A stretch of DNA of 27,026 nt from an uncultured Lachnospiraceae bacterium (GCA_910586615.1 CAJUJP010000046.1:1-27026), one strand, 5' to 3'; numbered from the stretch's first letter, positions 1-7,670 are shown. Notes: generated from the sequence alone by a model not told the origin. Made by a program: numbers and translations.

Positions 1-564
1 CTGGGGATCCAGTGCACTGGTCGCTTCATCACACAGCAGGATCTTCGGGTTTGCCGCCAGCGCTCTTGCAATGGCCACACGCTGTTTCTGGCCTCCGGAC
101 AACTGGGACGGATACGCCCCGGCCTTCTCCGTCAGTCCAACGATTTCCAGAAGCTCCTGTGCCCGCTTTCTGGCATCCATCCTGCTTATGGTTCCCTTCC
201 TGCCGCCGTCTTTCTTGCCGACACCGCCGTACAGCAATGGAAAACATATGTTATCTATCACATTCTTCTGCATCAGAAGATTAAAATGCTGAAAGATCAT
301 CGCAATCTCCGCCCGCATCGCGCGAAGTTCCTTGTCCTGCATGGCACCCAGATCTTTACCTTCAATTTCCACCGTGCCGGCCGTGGGACGCTCCAAAAAA
401 TTAAGACATCGCACCAGAGTACTTTTGCCCGCTCCCGACATGCCGATGATGCCGTAAATATCCCCTGCCTGAATAGACAGACTGATGTCCTGCAATGCTT
501 CCACATTGGCATCTTTCGTCACAAATGTCTTACTTAAATTGCGAACTTCTATCATTCCCGCCAT
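1..564 (-). CDS. metN: Methionine ABC transporter ATP-binding protein (MetN-like), partial
   Basis: ATPase subunit that would power uptake of methionine through a MetI/MetQ-type importer at the cytoplasmic face of the membrane. Only the first 188 codons are here; the frame runs open off the left edge, so the C-terminal part is missing because of the window boundary. The start ATG at 564 follows a GGGAAAGGA ribosome site. Visible motifs: Walker A GMSGAGKST at residues 41-49, Q-loop stretch MIFQHFNLL, ABC signature LSGGQKQR near residue 154, Walker B ILLCDE followed by ATSALDPQ. The IFQHFNLL and PSQLSGGQ stretches are typical of MetN rather than of generic polar amino acid ATPases. It lies downstream of cysK on the same strand with its own promoter-like sequence in the 304-bp gap, so the two probably form a sulfur-amino-acid block. 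MetI and MetQ are presumably further left. Confidence 0.88.
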   Translation of the reverse strand, partial: MAGMIEVRNLSKTFVTKDANVEALQDISLSIQAGDIYGIIGMSGAGKSTLVRCLNFLERPTAGTVEIEGKDLGAMQDKELRAMRAEIAMIFQHFNLLMQKNVIDNICFPLLYGGVGKKDGGRKGTISRMDARKRAQELLEIVGLTEKAGAYPSQLSGGQKQRVAIARALAANPKILLCDEATSALDPQ

Positions 565-765
565 CTCATATATCCTTTCCCGTTAATTCGGAACATTTCA
601 GACTAATCCCCTGTCAGAGCAGTTTGCTGCGATCACGGCACATTCCCGGCTCTGGACGCTGCCGCCGGCTGAAATTCTGTCGTTTAAACCGGCTCCCCGA
701 ATATCATAGTTATCTTTCTGCTTCCTTATATTATGTTCAGCCTTACAAACACTATGTCCTGCCTA

Positions 766-794
766 ACTTTAGTATGAATGGCGGGATTTGTCAA
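766..794 (-). promoter_or_regulatory. Promoter-like sequence for metN
   Basis: On the minus strand TTGACA (789-794) and TAAAGT (766-771) are separated by 17 bp. The -35 is perfect, the -10 matches 4 of 6. It would give a leader of roughly 195 nt before metN. I looked for SAM riboswitch and T-box signatures in that leader and saw neither; it contains small GC-rich stems such as GCAG-CAAA-CTGC but no recognised element. Confidence 0.5.
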
Positions 795-868
795 GTTTTC
801 GCGCTGTTTTCAATTTATTTTCAATGCTTTTCTATGCTTACTCAGATAAGGTTTCCGCCTTCTTCCGG

Positions 869-1807
869 TCACTCCACCGAAAATAACGGGGTGGAAAGAT
901 ATCTGTCACCAGAATCCGGCAGTAAGGCCACGATCATCTTTCCCCTGTTCTCCGGCCGCTTTGCCAGTTCAGCAGCCGCATGGAGCGCCGCCCCGGAAGA
1001 AATCCCCACCAGCACACCCTCTTCCCTCGCAATCGCACGCCCGGCCGTCAAGGCGTCTTCATCGGAAACAGTAATGACCTCGTCGTAAATACCGGTGTTC
1101 AACACCTCCGGTACAAAACCTGCTCCGATTCCCTGGATCATATGGCTTCCCGCCGCTCCACCTGATAATACCGGGCTGTTTGCCGGTTCTACCGCCACGA
1201 TCCGGATGGAAGGATTCTTTTCTTTCAAATATTCTCCCACGCCGGTAATTGTGCCGCCCGTACCCGCACCCGCTACAAAAATATCCACCTTTCCGTCCGT
1301 ATCCTCCCAGATCTCCGGCCCGGTCGTGGCTCTGTGCACCGCGGCGTTAGCAGGATTTACAAACTGTCCCAGAATAACGGAACCGGGCGTAGAAGCCTGA
1401 ATCTCTTCGGCTTTGGCAATGGCTCCCGTCATCCCCTTCGCTCCATCTGTAAGTACCAGTTCCGCACCATAAGCCTGCAAAAGCTTTCTCCGTTCCACGC
1501 TCATAGTCTCCGGCAGTGTCAGGACAGTCTTATAGCCCTTCGCCGCCGCCACCACCGCCAGGCCAATGCCCGTATTACCGGATGTGGGTTCGATGATGGT
1601 TGCGCCCGGCTGCAGTCTGCCTGCTTTCTCCGCATCCTCAATCATATTCAGCGCCGTGCGGTCTTTTACAGACCCGGCCGGATTCAGATACTCTAACTTC
1701 ACCAGAATCGTAACATCTGTTATTCCTCTGTTTTTCTCATAATTACATACTTCCAGCAGCGGAGTCCTCCCGATCAGTTCCAAAACGCTCTTTTTAATGT
1801 CTGCCAT
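869..1807 (-). CDS. cysK: Cysteine synthase (O-acetylserine sulfhydrylase), PLP-dependent
   Basis: Makes L-cysteine from O-acetylserine and sulfide in the cytoplasm. The 312-residue protein has the usual family length. Visible features: the PLP lysine in NPAGSVKDR (Lys48), the substrate loop PTSGNTGIGLA (from about residue 73), the phosphate-binding GAGTGGTITG loop near residue 180, ISSGAA near residue 270, and PDSGDRYLST at the C-terminus. It therefore falls in the CysK/CysM group rather than cystathionine beta-synthase. The start is supported by GGAGGAAAAGGAC immediately before the ATG. A strong promoter and a dyad that could be an operator lie about 210 bp upstream, giving a long leader. 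It is followed on the same strand by metN. Confidence 0.95.
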   Translation of the reverse strand: MADIKKSVLELIGRTPLLEVCNYEKNRGITDVTILVKLEYLNPAGSVKDRTALNMIEDAEKAGRLQPGATIIEPTSGNTGIGLAVVAAAKGYKTVLTLPETMSVERRKLLQAYGAELVLTDGAKGMTGAIAKAEEIQASTPGSVILGQFVNPANAAVHRATTGPEIWEDTDGKVDIFVAGAGTGGTITGVGEYLKEKNPSIRIVAVEPANSPVLSGGAAGSHMIQGIGAGFVPEVLNTGIYDEVITVSDEDALTAGRAIAREEGVLVGISSGAALHAAAELAKRPENRGKMIVALLPDSGDRYLSTPLFSVE

Positions 1808-1931
1808 GTCCTTTTCCTCCTGTCAATTTATGTTTTATGTGCATGATTGTATATTTATTGCATATTTACCGCACATTTTTTACCGCACATTTATCGCTCT
1901 TTCTTTTATGATTCTTTCTCAAGGGAACGTT

Positions 1932-1981
1932 GTTCTTTTGCTTTTTTTGCTCTTTTGCTCTTTTGCTTTTTTGCTTTTTCT
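1932..1981 (-). repeat. Low-complexity GCAAAA(G)A tract in cysK leader
   Basis: On the minus strand about five imperfect units of GCAAAAGA/GCAAAAAA run in tandem inside the predicted cysK 5' leader. Closer to the start codon, two further short repeats (TGCGGTAAA-type) follow. No stem-loop or known riboswitch is visible. The tract may simply be low-complexity sequence, or may alter transcript length by slippage. Confidence 0.5.
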
Positions 1982-1987
1982 CTATTT

Positions 1988-2004
1988 CCTACTTGTTCAA
2001 TAGG
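1988..2004. promoter_or_regulatory. Imperfect dyad downstream of cysK start site (possible operator)
   Basis: The 17-bp sequence CCTACTTGTTCAATAGG has 4-bp outer arms CCTA/TAGG and one inner matching pair. It sits about 9-25 bp downstream of the predicted transcription start of cysK, where a repressor would block transcription. Cysteine regulators of the Rrf2 type (CymR) are known to control cysK in Firmicutes from sites near the promoter. The assignment to such a factor is inference only. Confidence 0.35.
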
Positions 2005-2019
2005 TTTATTATGGAATAG

Positions 2020-2049
2020 ATGATACACCCTTCTTACAGAATCTGTCAA
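2020..2049 (-). promoter_or_regulatory. cysK promoter
   Basis: Minus-strand TTGACA (2044-2049), 18-bp spacer, TATCAT (2020-2025). The -35 is perfect and the -10 matches 5 of 6. It is the only strong sigma-A-type promoter in the 467-bp gap upstream of cysK, and predicts a start near 2013. Confidence 0.65.
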
Positions 2050-2061
2050 CATCTGCCGCAG

Positions 2062-2090
2062 TATTTTTAAAAATTCAGATTTTTAAAATA
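2062..2090. terminator. AT-only hairpin between membrane protein gene and cysK promoter
   Basis: A 13-nt arm (TATTTTTAAAAAT) and a 12-nt arm (ATTTTTAAAATA) pair around the loop TCAG with a single bulge. It lies downstream of the membrane protein gene ending at 2275 and just before the cysK promoter. Because the stem is all A/T it would be a weak terminator. A second short dyad, ATGGTGT...ACACCA, occurs at about 2191-2218. Nothing else was seen in this gap. Confidence 0.3.
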
Positions 2091-2274
2091 TTCCCCACAG
2101 TTCTGTACAAATATTACGTTATAAATTGGATTTAATTTTTGGATTTTAACAGATAAATATAGATTTAATTTATCCCGTTTGCCCCATATCATGGTGTATT
2201 CGCATATAACACCACATGTTATTTCTATGAGACAAAGGAAAATAATATAATCATGATAGAATTAAGCAAGAAAA

Positions 2275-3816
2275 TTATTCAACAGAAACTTTTTTTATGA
2301 CTCTGTCAGCTGTTTTCACCCCGGAAAGTACACGCCGTACTTTCACGCTGTCATAAAGAAGCATTCCTCCGGCCGTATAGAACATTCCCATTCCGTAAAG
2401 CATATACCGCGGCTGCGCAAAAATCACCACGCCCACAGCCAGCGCATTTACCAGAATGCCGACCATCACAATAAAAGTAAAACAACAGGTAATGTCAATC
2501 TGCCGGATGCACTCTATCTGTTCCCGTCCGTCTCCACACAAGATCTGCCCCTGTCTTCCGTTATTTACTTCTTCCCGCCCCGCCAGCCTCCTCTCAAGCT
2601 CTCTTCTTTTTCCTGCAAGATACCATGTGGCGGCGCCAACAGTAAAATAAGCTGCGATTGCATAAATCCCCAGCAGACGGCTTGCCCGGGCAACTGAATT
2701 CACAAGCCCTTTCCATGTATTGTACACGAGCACCTGTAACAGAGGCAGACGTTTCTGCTGAGACAAAGTATTGCTCATCTCCTTGCAGATTTCATCATAC
2801 TTCATTGCCGCTTCCGGCTCCGGATACCGGAAATGCTCCGCAACATACCCCTCCACCACCGGATTGATGATACCATAGCCAATAGCATCATAGCTGTCTG
2901 CAAAATGAGAAGACACTGACAGCCACCCCGGATTGGCATAGGCATATAGAAGTCTCTGTTCTTCCGCCTGCTTCATGATTTCAAGATACAGTTCTTCCAC
3001 ATCCTCATTTTCAAACAGTTCCCTGTCCTCCTCCACATCTGAAGAATACAGTAAAGTACACAAAATCCCCATATAGTTTCCCGTATGTTCCATCCAGACA
3101 CCGCGCACGGCATACTGATATGTCCTGTCAAACAGCTTTCCTGCCAGCACTACACAAAACAACATTCCGATCAGGCACAAAAACCACTTCTTCCGTCGTG
3201 CCCTGACAAGTTCAAACCATACAAAAACGACAGTCATGATCAACAGGGTAATCATCATCTGTTTCCGAAGACTTATGAGCAGAAATGACGTAAACATCGT
3301 AAGTCCAAGGTATTTCCCAGCCCTGCTCTGTATGTATAAAAAAAGAAACACGGTAAAAAGCAGAAACAGAGAAAATCCCAGTCCCTCCGTCAAAATGCAG
3401 TCTGAGTACGCCGACCCTCTTTTCGCCACAAACCTGCACAAAAGTGTCACGGCAAACTGACACAAAATAGTCAGAACCCGGATCATCCGACTATGATGTT
3501 TCATCCGTCCAATCGCATATCCTGAAAACCATGTTGCAAATCCTGCCAGCAGACTCTGTAATATTACAGCTGTTATTTTCCAATCCAGCCGGATAAACCC
3601 TTCGCTCCACCTGCAAAACGCCAGAAAAACCGGATAAAGCGGCTCTCGCGAAACATGCATGTCTGCATAGCCACCGGAATCCACACACCACACCGGACCA
3701 TCAAACAACGGAAACAAAAGATAGAAGCCGATACAGACACACAGCAATATGCAGTCTGCACTTCCTGTTTTCCTTTTATCCCCATATACAATCTGCTCTT
3801 TCTGCCTCATCTTCAT
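2275..3816 (-). CDS. Polytopic membrane protein, function not recognised (GT-C-like layout)
   Basis: A 513-residue protein with about ten hydrophobic segments starting near residue 20, a soluble stretch around residues 260-370 rich in acidic and Tyr residues, and a C-terminal pair of membrane segments. The first loop carries a WCVDSGGY...SREPLYP motif, and near the C-terminus there is QPRYMLYGMGMFY. An acidic residue in the first extracytoplasmic loop, followed by an Arg-Glu-Pro-hydrophobic stretch and a late QPRYM motif, resembles GT-C glycosyltransferases that use lipid-linked sugars, but I cannot place it in a family. The ATG has AAGGAG 13 nt upstream, a long spacing; a second ATG two codons later would be worse. 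It is transcribed divergently from the XRE regulator at 4130, with shared operator-like repeats between, so that regulator may control it. Confidence 0.6.
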   Translation of the reverse strand: MKMRQKEQIVYGDKRKTGSADCILLCVCIGFYLLFPLFDGPVWCVDSGGYADMHVSREPLYPVFLAFCRWSEGFIRLDWKITAVILQSLLAGFATWFSGYAIGRMKHHSRMIRVLTILCQFAVTLLCRFVAKRGSAYSDCILTEGLGFSLFLLFTVFLFLYIQSRAGKYLGLTMFTSFLLISLRKQMMITLLIMTVVFVWFELVRARRKKWFLCLIGMLFCVVLAGKLFDRTYQYAVRGVWMEHTGNYMGILCTLLYSSDVEEDRELFENEDVEELYLEIMKQAEEQRLLYAYANPGWLSVSSHFADSYDAIGYGIINPVVEGYVAEHFRYPEPEAAMKYDEICKEMSNTLSQQKRLPLLQVLVYNTWKGLVNSVARASRLLGIYAIAAYFTVGAATWYLAGKRRELERRLAGREEVNNGRQGQILCGDGREQIECIRQIDITCCFTFIVMVGILVNALAVGVVIFAQPRYMLYGMGMFYTAGGMLLYDSVKVRRVLSGVKTADRVIKKVSVE

Positions 3817-3888
3817 ACCTGTAAGATATCTCCTTGTTTTATATGCTATTCCGCTGACAGCATCCGTGTATCATTTTCTCCTATTTTT

Positions 3889-3976
3889 GTTTATATAAGT
3901 ATTTTTAACTTATATGGTTGATTCTAGCACAACATGTAAAACATTACAATTAGCATATATATATACTTATATAGAC
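3889..3976. promoter_or_regulatory. Paired inverted 14-mers between membrane protein and XRE regulator
   Basis: GTTTATATAAGTAT at 3889-3902 is repeated in inverse orientation as ATACTTATATAGAC at 3963-3976 (13 of 14 positions agree). The left copy also forms a local palindrome, ATATAAGT (3893-3900) with ACTTATAT (3908-3915) around a 7-nt loop. These sites lie in the 313-bp divergent gap, next to a helix-turn-helix regulator gene, as expected for its operators. Promoter boxes here are not clear enough to call. Confidence 0.45.
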
Positions 3977-4129
3977 AAGAAAGGAGATGTTACTGTCCAC
4001 TCTGTCCTCAAGTATTGCTTTTGAGCGTAACGCATGTGAGGCCTGATAAGCAGATCCCATTTACAAAGTGAACTTCAATAGATTTGCGATTACTGCCGTA
4101 AACGGAGTAAACAGTGACAAAAAAGCTGT

Positions 4130-4450
4130 ATGCAACAGGAAATCGACTATGCCAAGCTGGGAATGAAAATAAAGGATATGCGCAACGGAAGAGGGTTGAC
4201 ACAGGATATTCTCGCCGAAATGGTAAGCTGTAACACTTCACACATTTCCAACATCGAAAACAATCACACAAAAGTTTCCCTGAATGTACTGATGGCAATT
4301 GCCAACGCACTCAACACCTCCATAGACTATCTGCTGTCCGACCAGTACGAAAATTCCTCACTTGCATTGGATAACGAGATTTTACGGGCAATCACGGATT
4401 TCGACAGCATCAAAAAGGAAAAGCTTCTAAAGATCATTGAAATACTTTAA
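4130..4450 (+). CDS. XRE-family helix-turn-helix transcriptional regulator
   Basis: A 106-residue DNA-binding protein. The HTH_3 domain covers about residues 7-67: LGMKIKDMRNGRGLTQDILA, then MVSCNTSHISNIENN as turn and recognition helix, then LMAIANALNTSIDYLLS. The remaining 40 residues form a short acidic/charged tail ending in KKEKLLKIIEIL, possibly for dimerisation. No enzymatic or ligand domain is visible, so it is of the small stand-alone repressor type. An in-frame TGA at 4115 means no earlier start is possible, yet no good ribosome site precedes the ATG (nearest GGAG is 22 nt away), so translation may be weak. It is divergent from the membrane protein at 2275-3816, with inverted 14-mers between. 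A bulged hairpin follows it at 4467-4496, without a U-tract. Confidence 0.85.
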   Translation: MQQEIDYAKLGMKIKDMRNGRGLTQDILAEMVSCNTSHISNIENNHTKVSLNVLMAIANALNTSIDYLLSDQYENSSLALDNEILRAITDFDSIKKEKLLKIIEIL

Positions 4451-4501
4451 AGAAATACTGTGAAGAAATGCTGTAAAACAATATTTACACAGCATTACAT
4501 C

Positions 4502-4529
4502 TGTACAATGGGGATAGATCCGTTATAAT
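4502..4529 (+). promoter_or_regulatory. Promoter-like sequence for the AraC-type regulator
   Basis: TGTACA (4502-4507), 16-bp spacer, TATAAT (4524-4529). The -10 is perfect and the -35 is weak, as expected if activation is needed. A predicted start near 4536 would place the three tandem repeats inside the leader. An imperfect hairpin (AATGCTG...CAGCATT, 4467-4496) lies just upstream and could be a protein site. Confidence 0.5.
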
Positions 4530-4544
4530 AGAAGCAGCCCGGCA

Positions 4545-4653
4545 CCTGGAAAAAGCACCTCATCTGCGCAGGCTGTTTTCTCCTGGAAAAAGCTGCTTAT
4601 CTGCGCAGGCTGTTTTTCCTGGAAAAAGCACCTCATCCGCGCAGGTTATTCTC
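4545..4653 (+). repeat. Three tandem ~36-bp repeats in AraC gene leader
   Basis: Three consecutive units begin at 4545, 4582 and 4618, each starting CCTGGAAAAAGC, continuing with a CATCTGCGCAGG-like middle, and ending in a T-rich stretch. Unit lengths are 37, 36 and about 36 bp. The unit junctions make a TTTTTC-CTG-GAAAAA hairpin, and CCTG/CAGG can pair inside a unit. The array ends about 20 bp before the AraC start codon. It is not a CRISPR array: the units abut without spacers. Confidence 0.8.
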
Positions 4654-4673
4654 TCCCCGAAAGGAATATCCTC

Positions 4674-5678
4674 ATGAATAAACAACCTTCTATCCTGAAA
4701 GAGATCCGCCCTCACGGCACCGAATCGTTTCCCTGTGCCATCTACCGCACCCATTCTGTGGGAAAAGGCGTACTGGTGAAACATCACTGGCACGAAGAGG
4801 CCGAGATCCTGTATTTTTCCGGTGGAAAATTTCGTCTGGAAATCAATATGGAATCCTTTCCGGCTTATTCCGAATGCCTTTATTTCATCAATCCCGGCGA
4901 ACTCCACAGCATCATCACGGAATCTTCCGACAGCCACTGGGAAGACGCCGTCGTTTTTTCACCCGGAATCCTGAGCTTTGATTCCTGTGATGAGGCCCAG
5001 ATCCACCTGCTGAATCCTATTCATAACGGCAGTCTGCTTTTTCCCCGCTGTCTCACCCCGGAACATCCCGCATTCGCTCCCATTCGGAACGCGTTTTTAC
5101 AGATCATGCATTCCTTTGGCGAAGAATCCTGTGCCGAAGAGACTCCCGCGAAAAATCCAGATAAAAGGGAATCGTCCCGGGACAGCACTTTTATCGCCAA
5201 TGACTTAACCAGTCAATTATATATAAAATCTTCTCTTCTCTATATTCTCGCCACCCTTTCCCGGCACAGCCTTTTTACGCCCACGGAAAAAAATCTGGAC
5301 AAGCGGGTGGAAAGTGTCAAGACGGCGCTGACTTATATTAAGGAAAACTACCAGAATAAAATATACATCGCTGATCTGGCCGGGCAGGTTAATCTGAATG
5401 AACAATATTTCTGCCGTCTTTTCAAAAAAGCCATCGGCCGCTCACCCATGGAGTACCTCAATGAGTACCGTATCAAGCAGGCCCGGCGCCTGTTGGAAGA
5501 GACAGACCTGCCGGTAACAGAGGTCTGTCTGGAATGCGGCTGCAACAATCTGGGCAACTTTCTGCGGGAATTTCGGAAACATACCCGAACTACACCCTTA
5601 CAGTACCGGAAGCATACCCGGACTACGCCCTTACAATACCGTAAAAACTGTGACACCGATTTTCCAGAAAAGTCATAA
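4674..5678 (+). CDS. AraC-family transcriptional regulator with cupin-like sensor domain
   Basis: A 334-residue regulator. The N-terminal part (about residues 29-115) has the cupin pattern of sugar-sensing AraC proteins (KHHWHEEAEILYF, then FINPGELHSI). The C-terminal AraC domain (about 212-312) has two helix-turn-helix units, IADLAGQVNLNEQYFCRLFKK and VTEVCLECGCNNLGNFLREF. ATG at 4674 follows GAAAGGAATATCCTC. It is oriented toward the GH13 glucosidase 205 bp downstream and is the obvious candidate to control it. The oddity is at the end: residues 302-312 (KHTRTTPLQYR) are repeated exactly as 313-323, followed by an 11-residue tail. The family's usual end (TTPLQYR) thus occurs twice. The effector is not predictable from sequence. 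Confidence 0.9.
   Translation: MNKQPSILKEIRPHGTESFPCAIYRTHSVGKGVLVKHHWHEEAEILYFSGGKFRLEINMESFPAYSECLYFINPGELHSIITESSDSHWEDAVVFSPGILSFDSCDEAQIHLLNPIHNGSLLFPRCLTPEHPAFAPIRNAFLQIMHSFGEESCAEETPAKNPDKRESSRDSTFIANDLTSQLYIKSSLLYILATLSRHSLFTPTEKNLDKRVESVKTALTYIKENYQNKIYIADLAGQVNLNEQYFCRLFKKAIGRSPMEYLNEYRIKQARRLLEETDLPVTEVCLECGCNNLGNFLREFRKHTRTTPLQYRKHTRTTPLQYRKNCDTDFPEKS
5577..5642 (+). repeat. 33-bp tandem duplication at the 3' end of the AraC gene
   Basis: Positions 5577-5609 and 5610-5642 are adjacent 33-bp units differing at five sites (3rd, 12th, 18th, 27th and 33rd base). All five are third codon positions and all are synonymous, so both units encode the same 11 residues. Confidence 0.95.
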
Positions 5679-5716
5679 TAGCGTAGTTTTTAATCAAATA
5701 ACCGTAAGACATCTCC

Positions 5717-5730
5717 TGTAAACGTCACTA
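5717..5730. promoter_or_regulatory. Half-site resembling a cre/LacI-type operator upstream of GH13 gene
   Basis: TGTAAACG at 5717-5724 matches the left half of a catabolite-responsive element; the right half (TCACTA) does not match well. It lies about 160 bp upstream of the glucosidase gene. Whether CcpA or the LacI-type regulator at 10178 binds here is speculative. Confidence 0.2.
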
Positions 5731-5815
5731 AAATGTATATAAAGGAATACAGCCTATGACAAGAAAATGACGGCACGGCAAAGCAGCATATCAGCCTTAT
5801 CCGAAATTGATGGAA

Positions 5816-5842
5816 ATGTAAAATTCCGCAAAGCGGATACAT
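5816..5842. promoter_or_regulatory. Dyad just upstream of GH13 gene
   Basis: ATGTA-AAAT-TCCGC-AAA-GCGGA-TACAT: the inner arms TCCGC/GCGGA and outer arms ATGTA/TACAT are perfect, separated on the left side by four unpaired bases. It ends 41 bp before the GH13 start codon, so it could be an operator or a leader hairpin. No unambiguous promoter was found in this gap. Confidence 0.4.
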
Positions 5843-5883
5843 GAAAAATAATATAAAGAATCAAGCAGAAAGGACAACAAACG

Positions 5884-7548
5884 ATGAACAGAACATGGTG
5901 GAAAGAAGCGGTTATTTATCAGATTTACCCGCGCAGCTTTATGGACAGTAACGGAGACGGGATCGGAGATCTGCAAGGTATCATCAGCAGACTGGATTAC
6001 CTGAAATATCTGGGAATCGATGTGATCTGGCTGTCCCCGGTATACAAATCCCCCAATGATGACAACGGTTATGATATCAGTGATTATCAGGATATCATGG
6101 ACGAATTCGGCACCATGGCGGATTTCGACGAACTGCTTGGGGCTGCCCATGAGCGGGGAATCAAGATCGTTATGGATCTGGTGGTCAATCATACCTCCGA
6201 CGAACACAAGTGGTTCGTGGAGAGCCGTAAATCCAAAGATAACCCCTACCGGGATTATTATATCTGGCGGGAAGGAAAAGACCCGCAGACTCCGCCCAAC
6301 AACTGGGGTTCCTGCTTCGGCGGGCCGGCCTGGCAGTATGATGCCGAAACAGATATGTTCTATCTGCACCTTTTTTCCAGAAAACAGCCTGACTTAAACT
6401 GGGATAATACGAAAGTGCGTCAGGAAGTGTTTGATATGATGACATGGTGGTGTGAGAAAGGTATTGACGGCTTCCGCATGGATGTAATCAGTATGATCTC
6501 CAAGACGAAAGAACTGCCTGACGGTACGGTAAACGGCCTTTACGGCGATTTCGGCCCTTACTGCATACACGGCCCGCATGTGCACGAGTATCTACAGGAA
6601 ATGAACGAAAAAGTACTTTCAAAATACGACATCATGACAGTGGGCGAAACCGCCGGCGTGACAACAGAACTGGCAAAGCAGTATGCCGGGGAAACTACAC
6701 GCGAATTGAATATGGTATTCCAGTTCGAGCATGTGGAAGGAGACGGCAAATACGGAAAATGGACGGACGAGAAACTTCCTCTCACCACTTTGAAGAAGAC
6801 TCTCTCCCGCTGGCAGACCGAACTCTACGGTCAGGCATGGAACAGCCTGTTCTGGGATAATCACGACCAGCCCAGAGCAGTCTCCCGGTTCGGCGATGAC
6901 CGCCCGCAGTACCGTAAAGCATCTGCAAAAATGCTTGCCACCTGCCTGCATATGCTGCAAGGCACTCCTTACATTTATCAGGGCGAAGAACTGGGCATGA
7001 CCAACTATCCTTTCCAGAACCCGGCGGATTTCAAGGATATCGAAAGCATCAACGCATACAGAGAATGGTGTACCGAAGGCTCCTTAACCCATGAAGAGTT
7101 CTGGCCATGTATCACCTTCAGAAGCCGTGACAACGCAAGAACTCCTGTACAGTGGGACGATTCCGACCAGGCAGGTTTCACCACCGGAACGCCCTGGATC
7201 CCTGTCAATCCCAATTACAGAGAGATCAATGCAAAAGCCGAGACAGCGGATCCCGCTTCCGTATTCCATTATTATAAGAAGCTGATCGCCCTGAGAAAAG
7301 AAAATCCCATCATGGTATACGGCAGATACGAAGCGATGCTGGAAGACAGCGAAGAACTGTTCGTCTACACCAGAACCCTTGACGATGAAAAGCTTCTGGT
7401 TGTATGCAGCTTCTGCGACCACGAGACATCCTTTAGCATCCCGGATGAATTCATTGGCGCATCCTGTCTGATTTCTAATATGGAAAATGTATATGACAAG
7501 AAAGAGATGACTCTGCAGCCCTATGAAGCGTTCGTATTGCACAAATAA
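5884..7548 (+). CDS. malL: GH13 oligo-1,6-glucosidase / alpha-glucosidase
   Basis: A 554-residue glycoside hydrolase with no signal peptide, so cytoplasmic, releasing glucose from the non-reducing end of short alpha-glucosides such as isomaltose and panose. The N-terminus WWKEAVIYQIYPRSF, the calcium-type loop DSNGDGIGDLQGI (21-33), and the conserved DLVVNHTSDEH are family hallmarks. The catalytic residues are Asp200 (GFRMDV), Glu255 (VGETAG) and Asp328 (WDNHDQPR). The residue after the nucleophile is Val201; in this subfamily Val there goes with alpha-1,6 specificity and Thr with alpha-1,4, which favours oligo-1,6-glucosidase over maltase. Trehalose-6-phosphate hydrolase is a less likely alternative. 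Ribosome site GAAAGGA lies 10 nt before the ATG. It sits between the AraC regulator (same strand) and a convergent glycogen phosphorylase. Confidence 0.9.
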   Translation: MNRTWWKEAVIYQIYPRSFMDSNGDGIGDLQGIISRLDYLKYLGIDVIWLSPVYKSPNDDNGYDISDYQDIMDEFGTMADFDELLGAAHERGIKIVMDLVVNHTSDEHKWFVESRKSKDNPYRDYYIWREGKDPQTPPNNWGSCFGGPAWQYDAETDMFYLHLFSRKQPDLNWDNTKVRQEVFDMMTWWCEKGIDGFRMDVISMISKTKELPDGTVNGLYGDFGPYCIHGPHVHEYLQEMNEKVLSKYDIMTVGETAGVTTELAKQYAGETTRELNMVFQFEHVEGDGKYGKWTDEKLPLTTLKKTLSRWQTELYGQAWNSLFWDNHDQPRAVSRFGDDRPQYRKASAKMLATCLHMLQGTPYIYQGEELGMTNYPFQNPADFKDIESINAYREWCTEGSLTHEEFWPCITFRSRDNARTPVQWDDSDQAGFTTGTPWIPVNPNYREINAKAETADPASVFHYYKKLIALRKENPIMVYGRYEAMLEDSEELFVYTRTLDDEKLLVVCSFCDHETSFSIPDEFIGASCLISNMENVYDKKEMTLQPYEAFVLHK

Positions 7549-7559
7549 TCAGATGTTCC

Positions 7560-7587
7560 GTCCCGGTCATTCAATGCAGACCGGGAC
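7560..7587 (+). terminator. Hairpin after GH13 gene
   Basis: Perfect 9-bp stem GTCCCGGTC/GACCGGGAC around a 10-nt loop, 11 bp after the GH13 stop codon. The 3' flank is A-rich, not T-rich, on the plus strand, so it may act in RNA 3'-end stabilisation as much as termination. Confidence 0.55.
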
Positions 7588-7605
7588 AAAACATGAATAA
7601 CTAAA

Positions 7606-7642
7606 ATACACCGGAACTACAGCAAATGCAGTCCCGGTGTAT
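7606..7642. terminator. Bidirectional terminator between GH13 and glycogen phosphorylase
   Basis: Perfect 9-bp stem ATACACCGG/CCGGTGTAT with a 19-nt loop in the convergent gap. On the minus strand the stem is followed by TTTAGTTATT, and on the plus strand by CTTTATCTT, so it could serve both genes. Confidence 0.65.
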
Positions 7643-7670
7643 CTTTATCTTCGTATATCTTTACCTTCGC

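Noticed and set aside
565..868. SAM riboswitch or T-box in the metN leader
   Set aside because: The expected core sequences of either class are not present on the minus strand; only small generic stems are seen.
4545..4653. Possible CRISPR array
   Set aside because: The three units abut with no spacers, differ from each other, and no cas genes are present.
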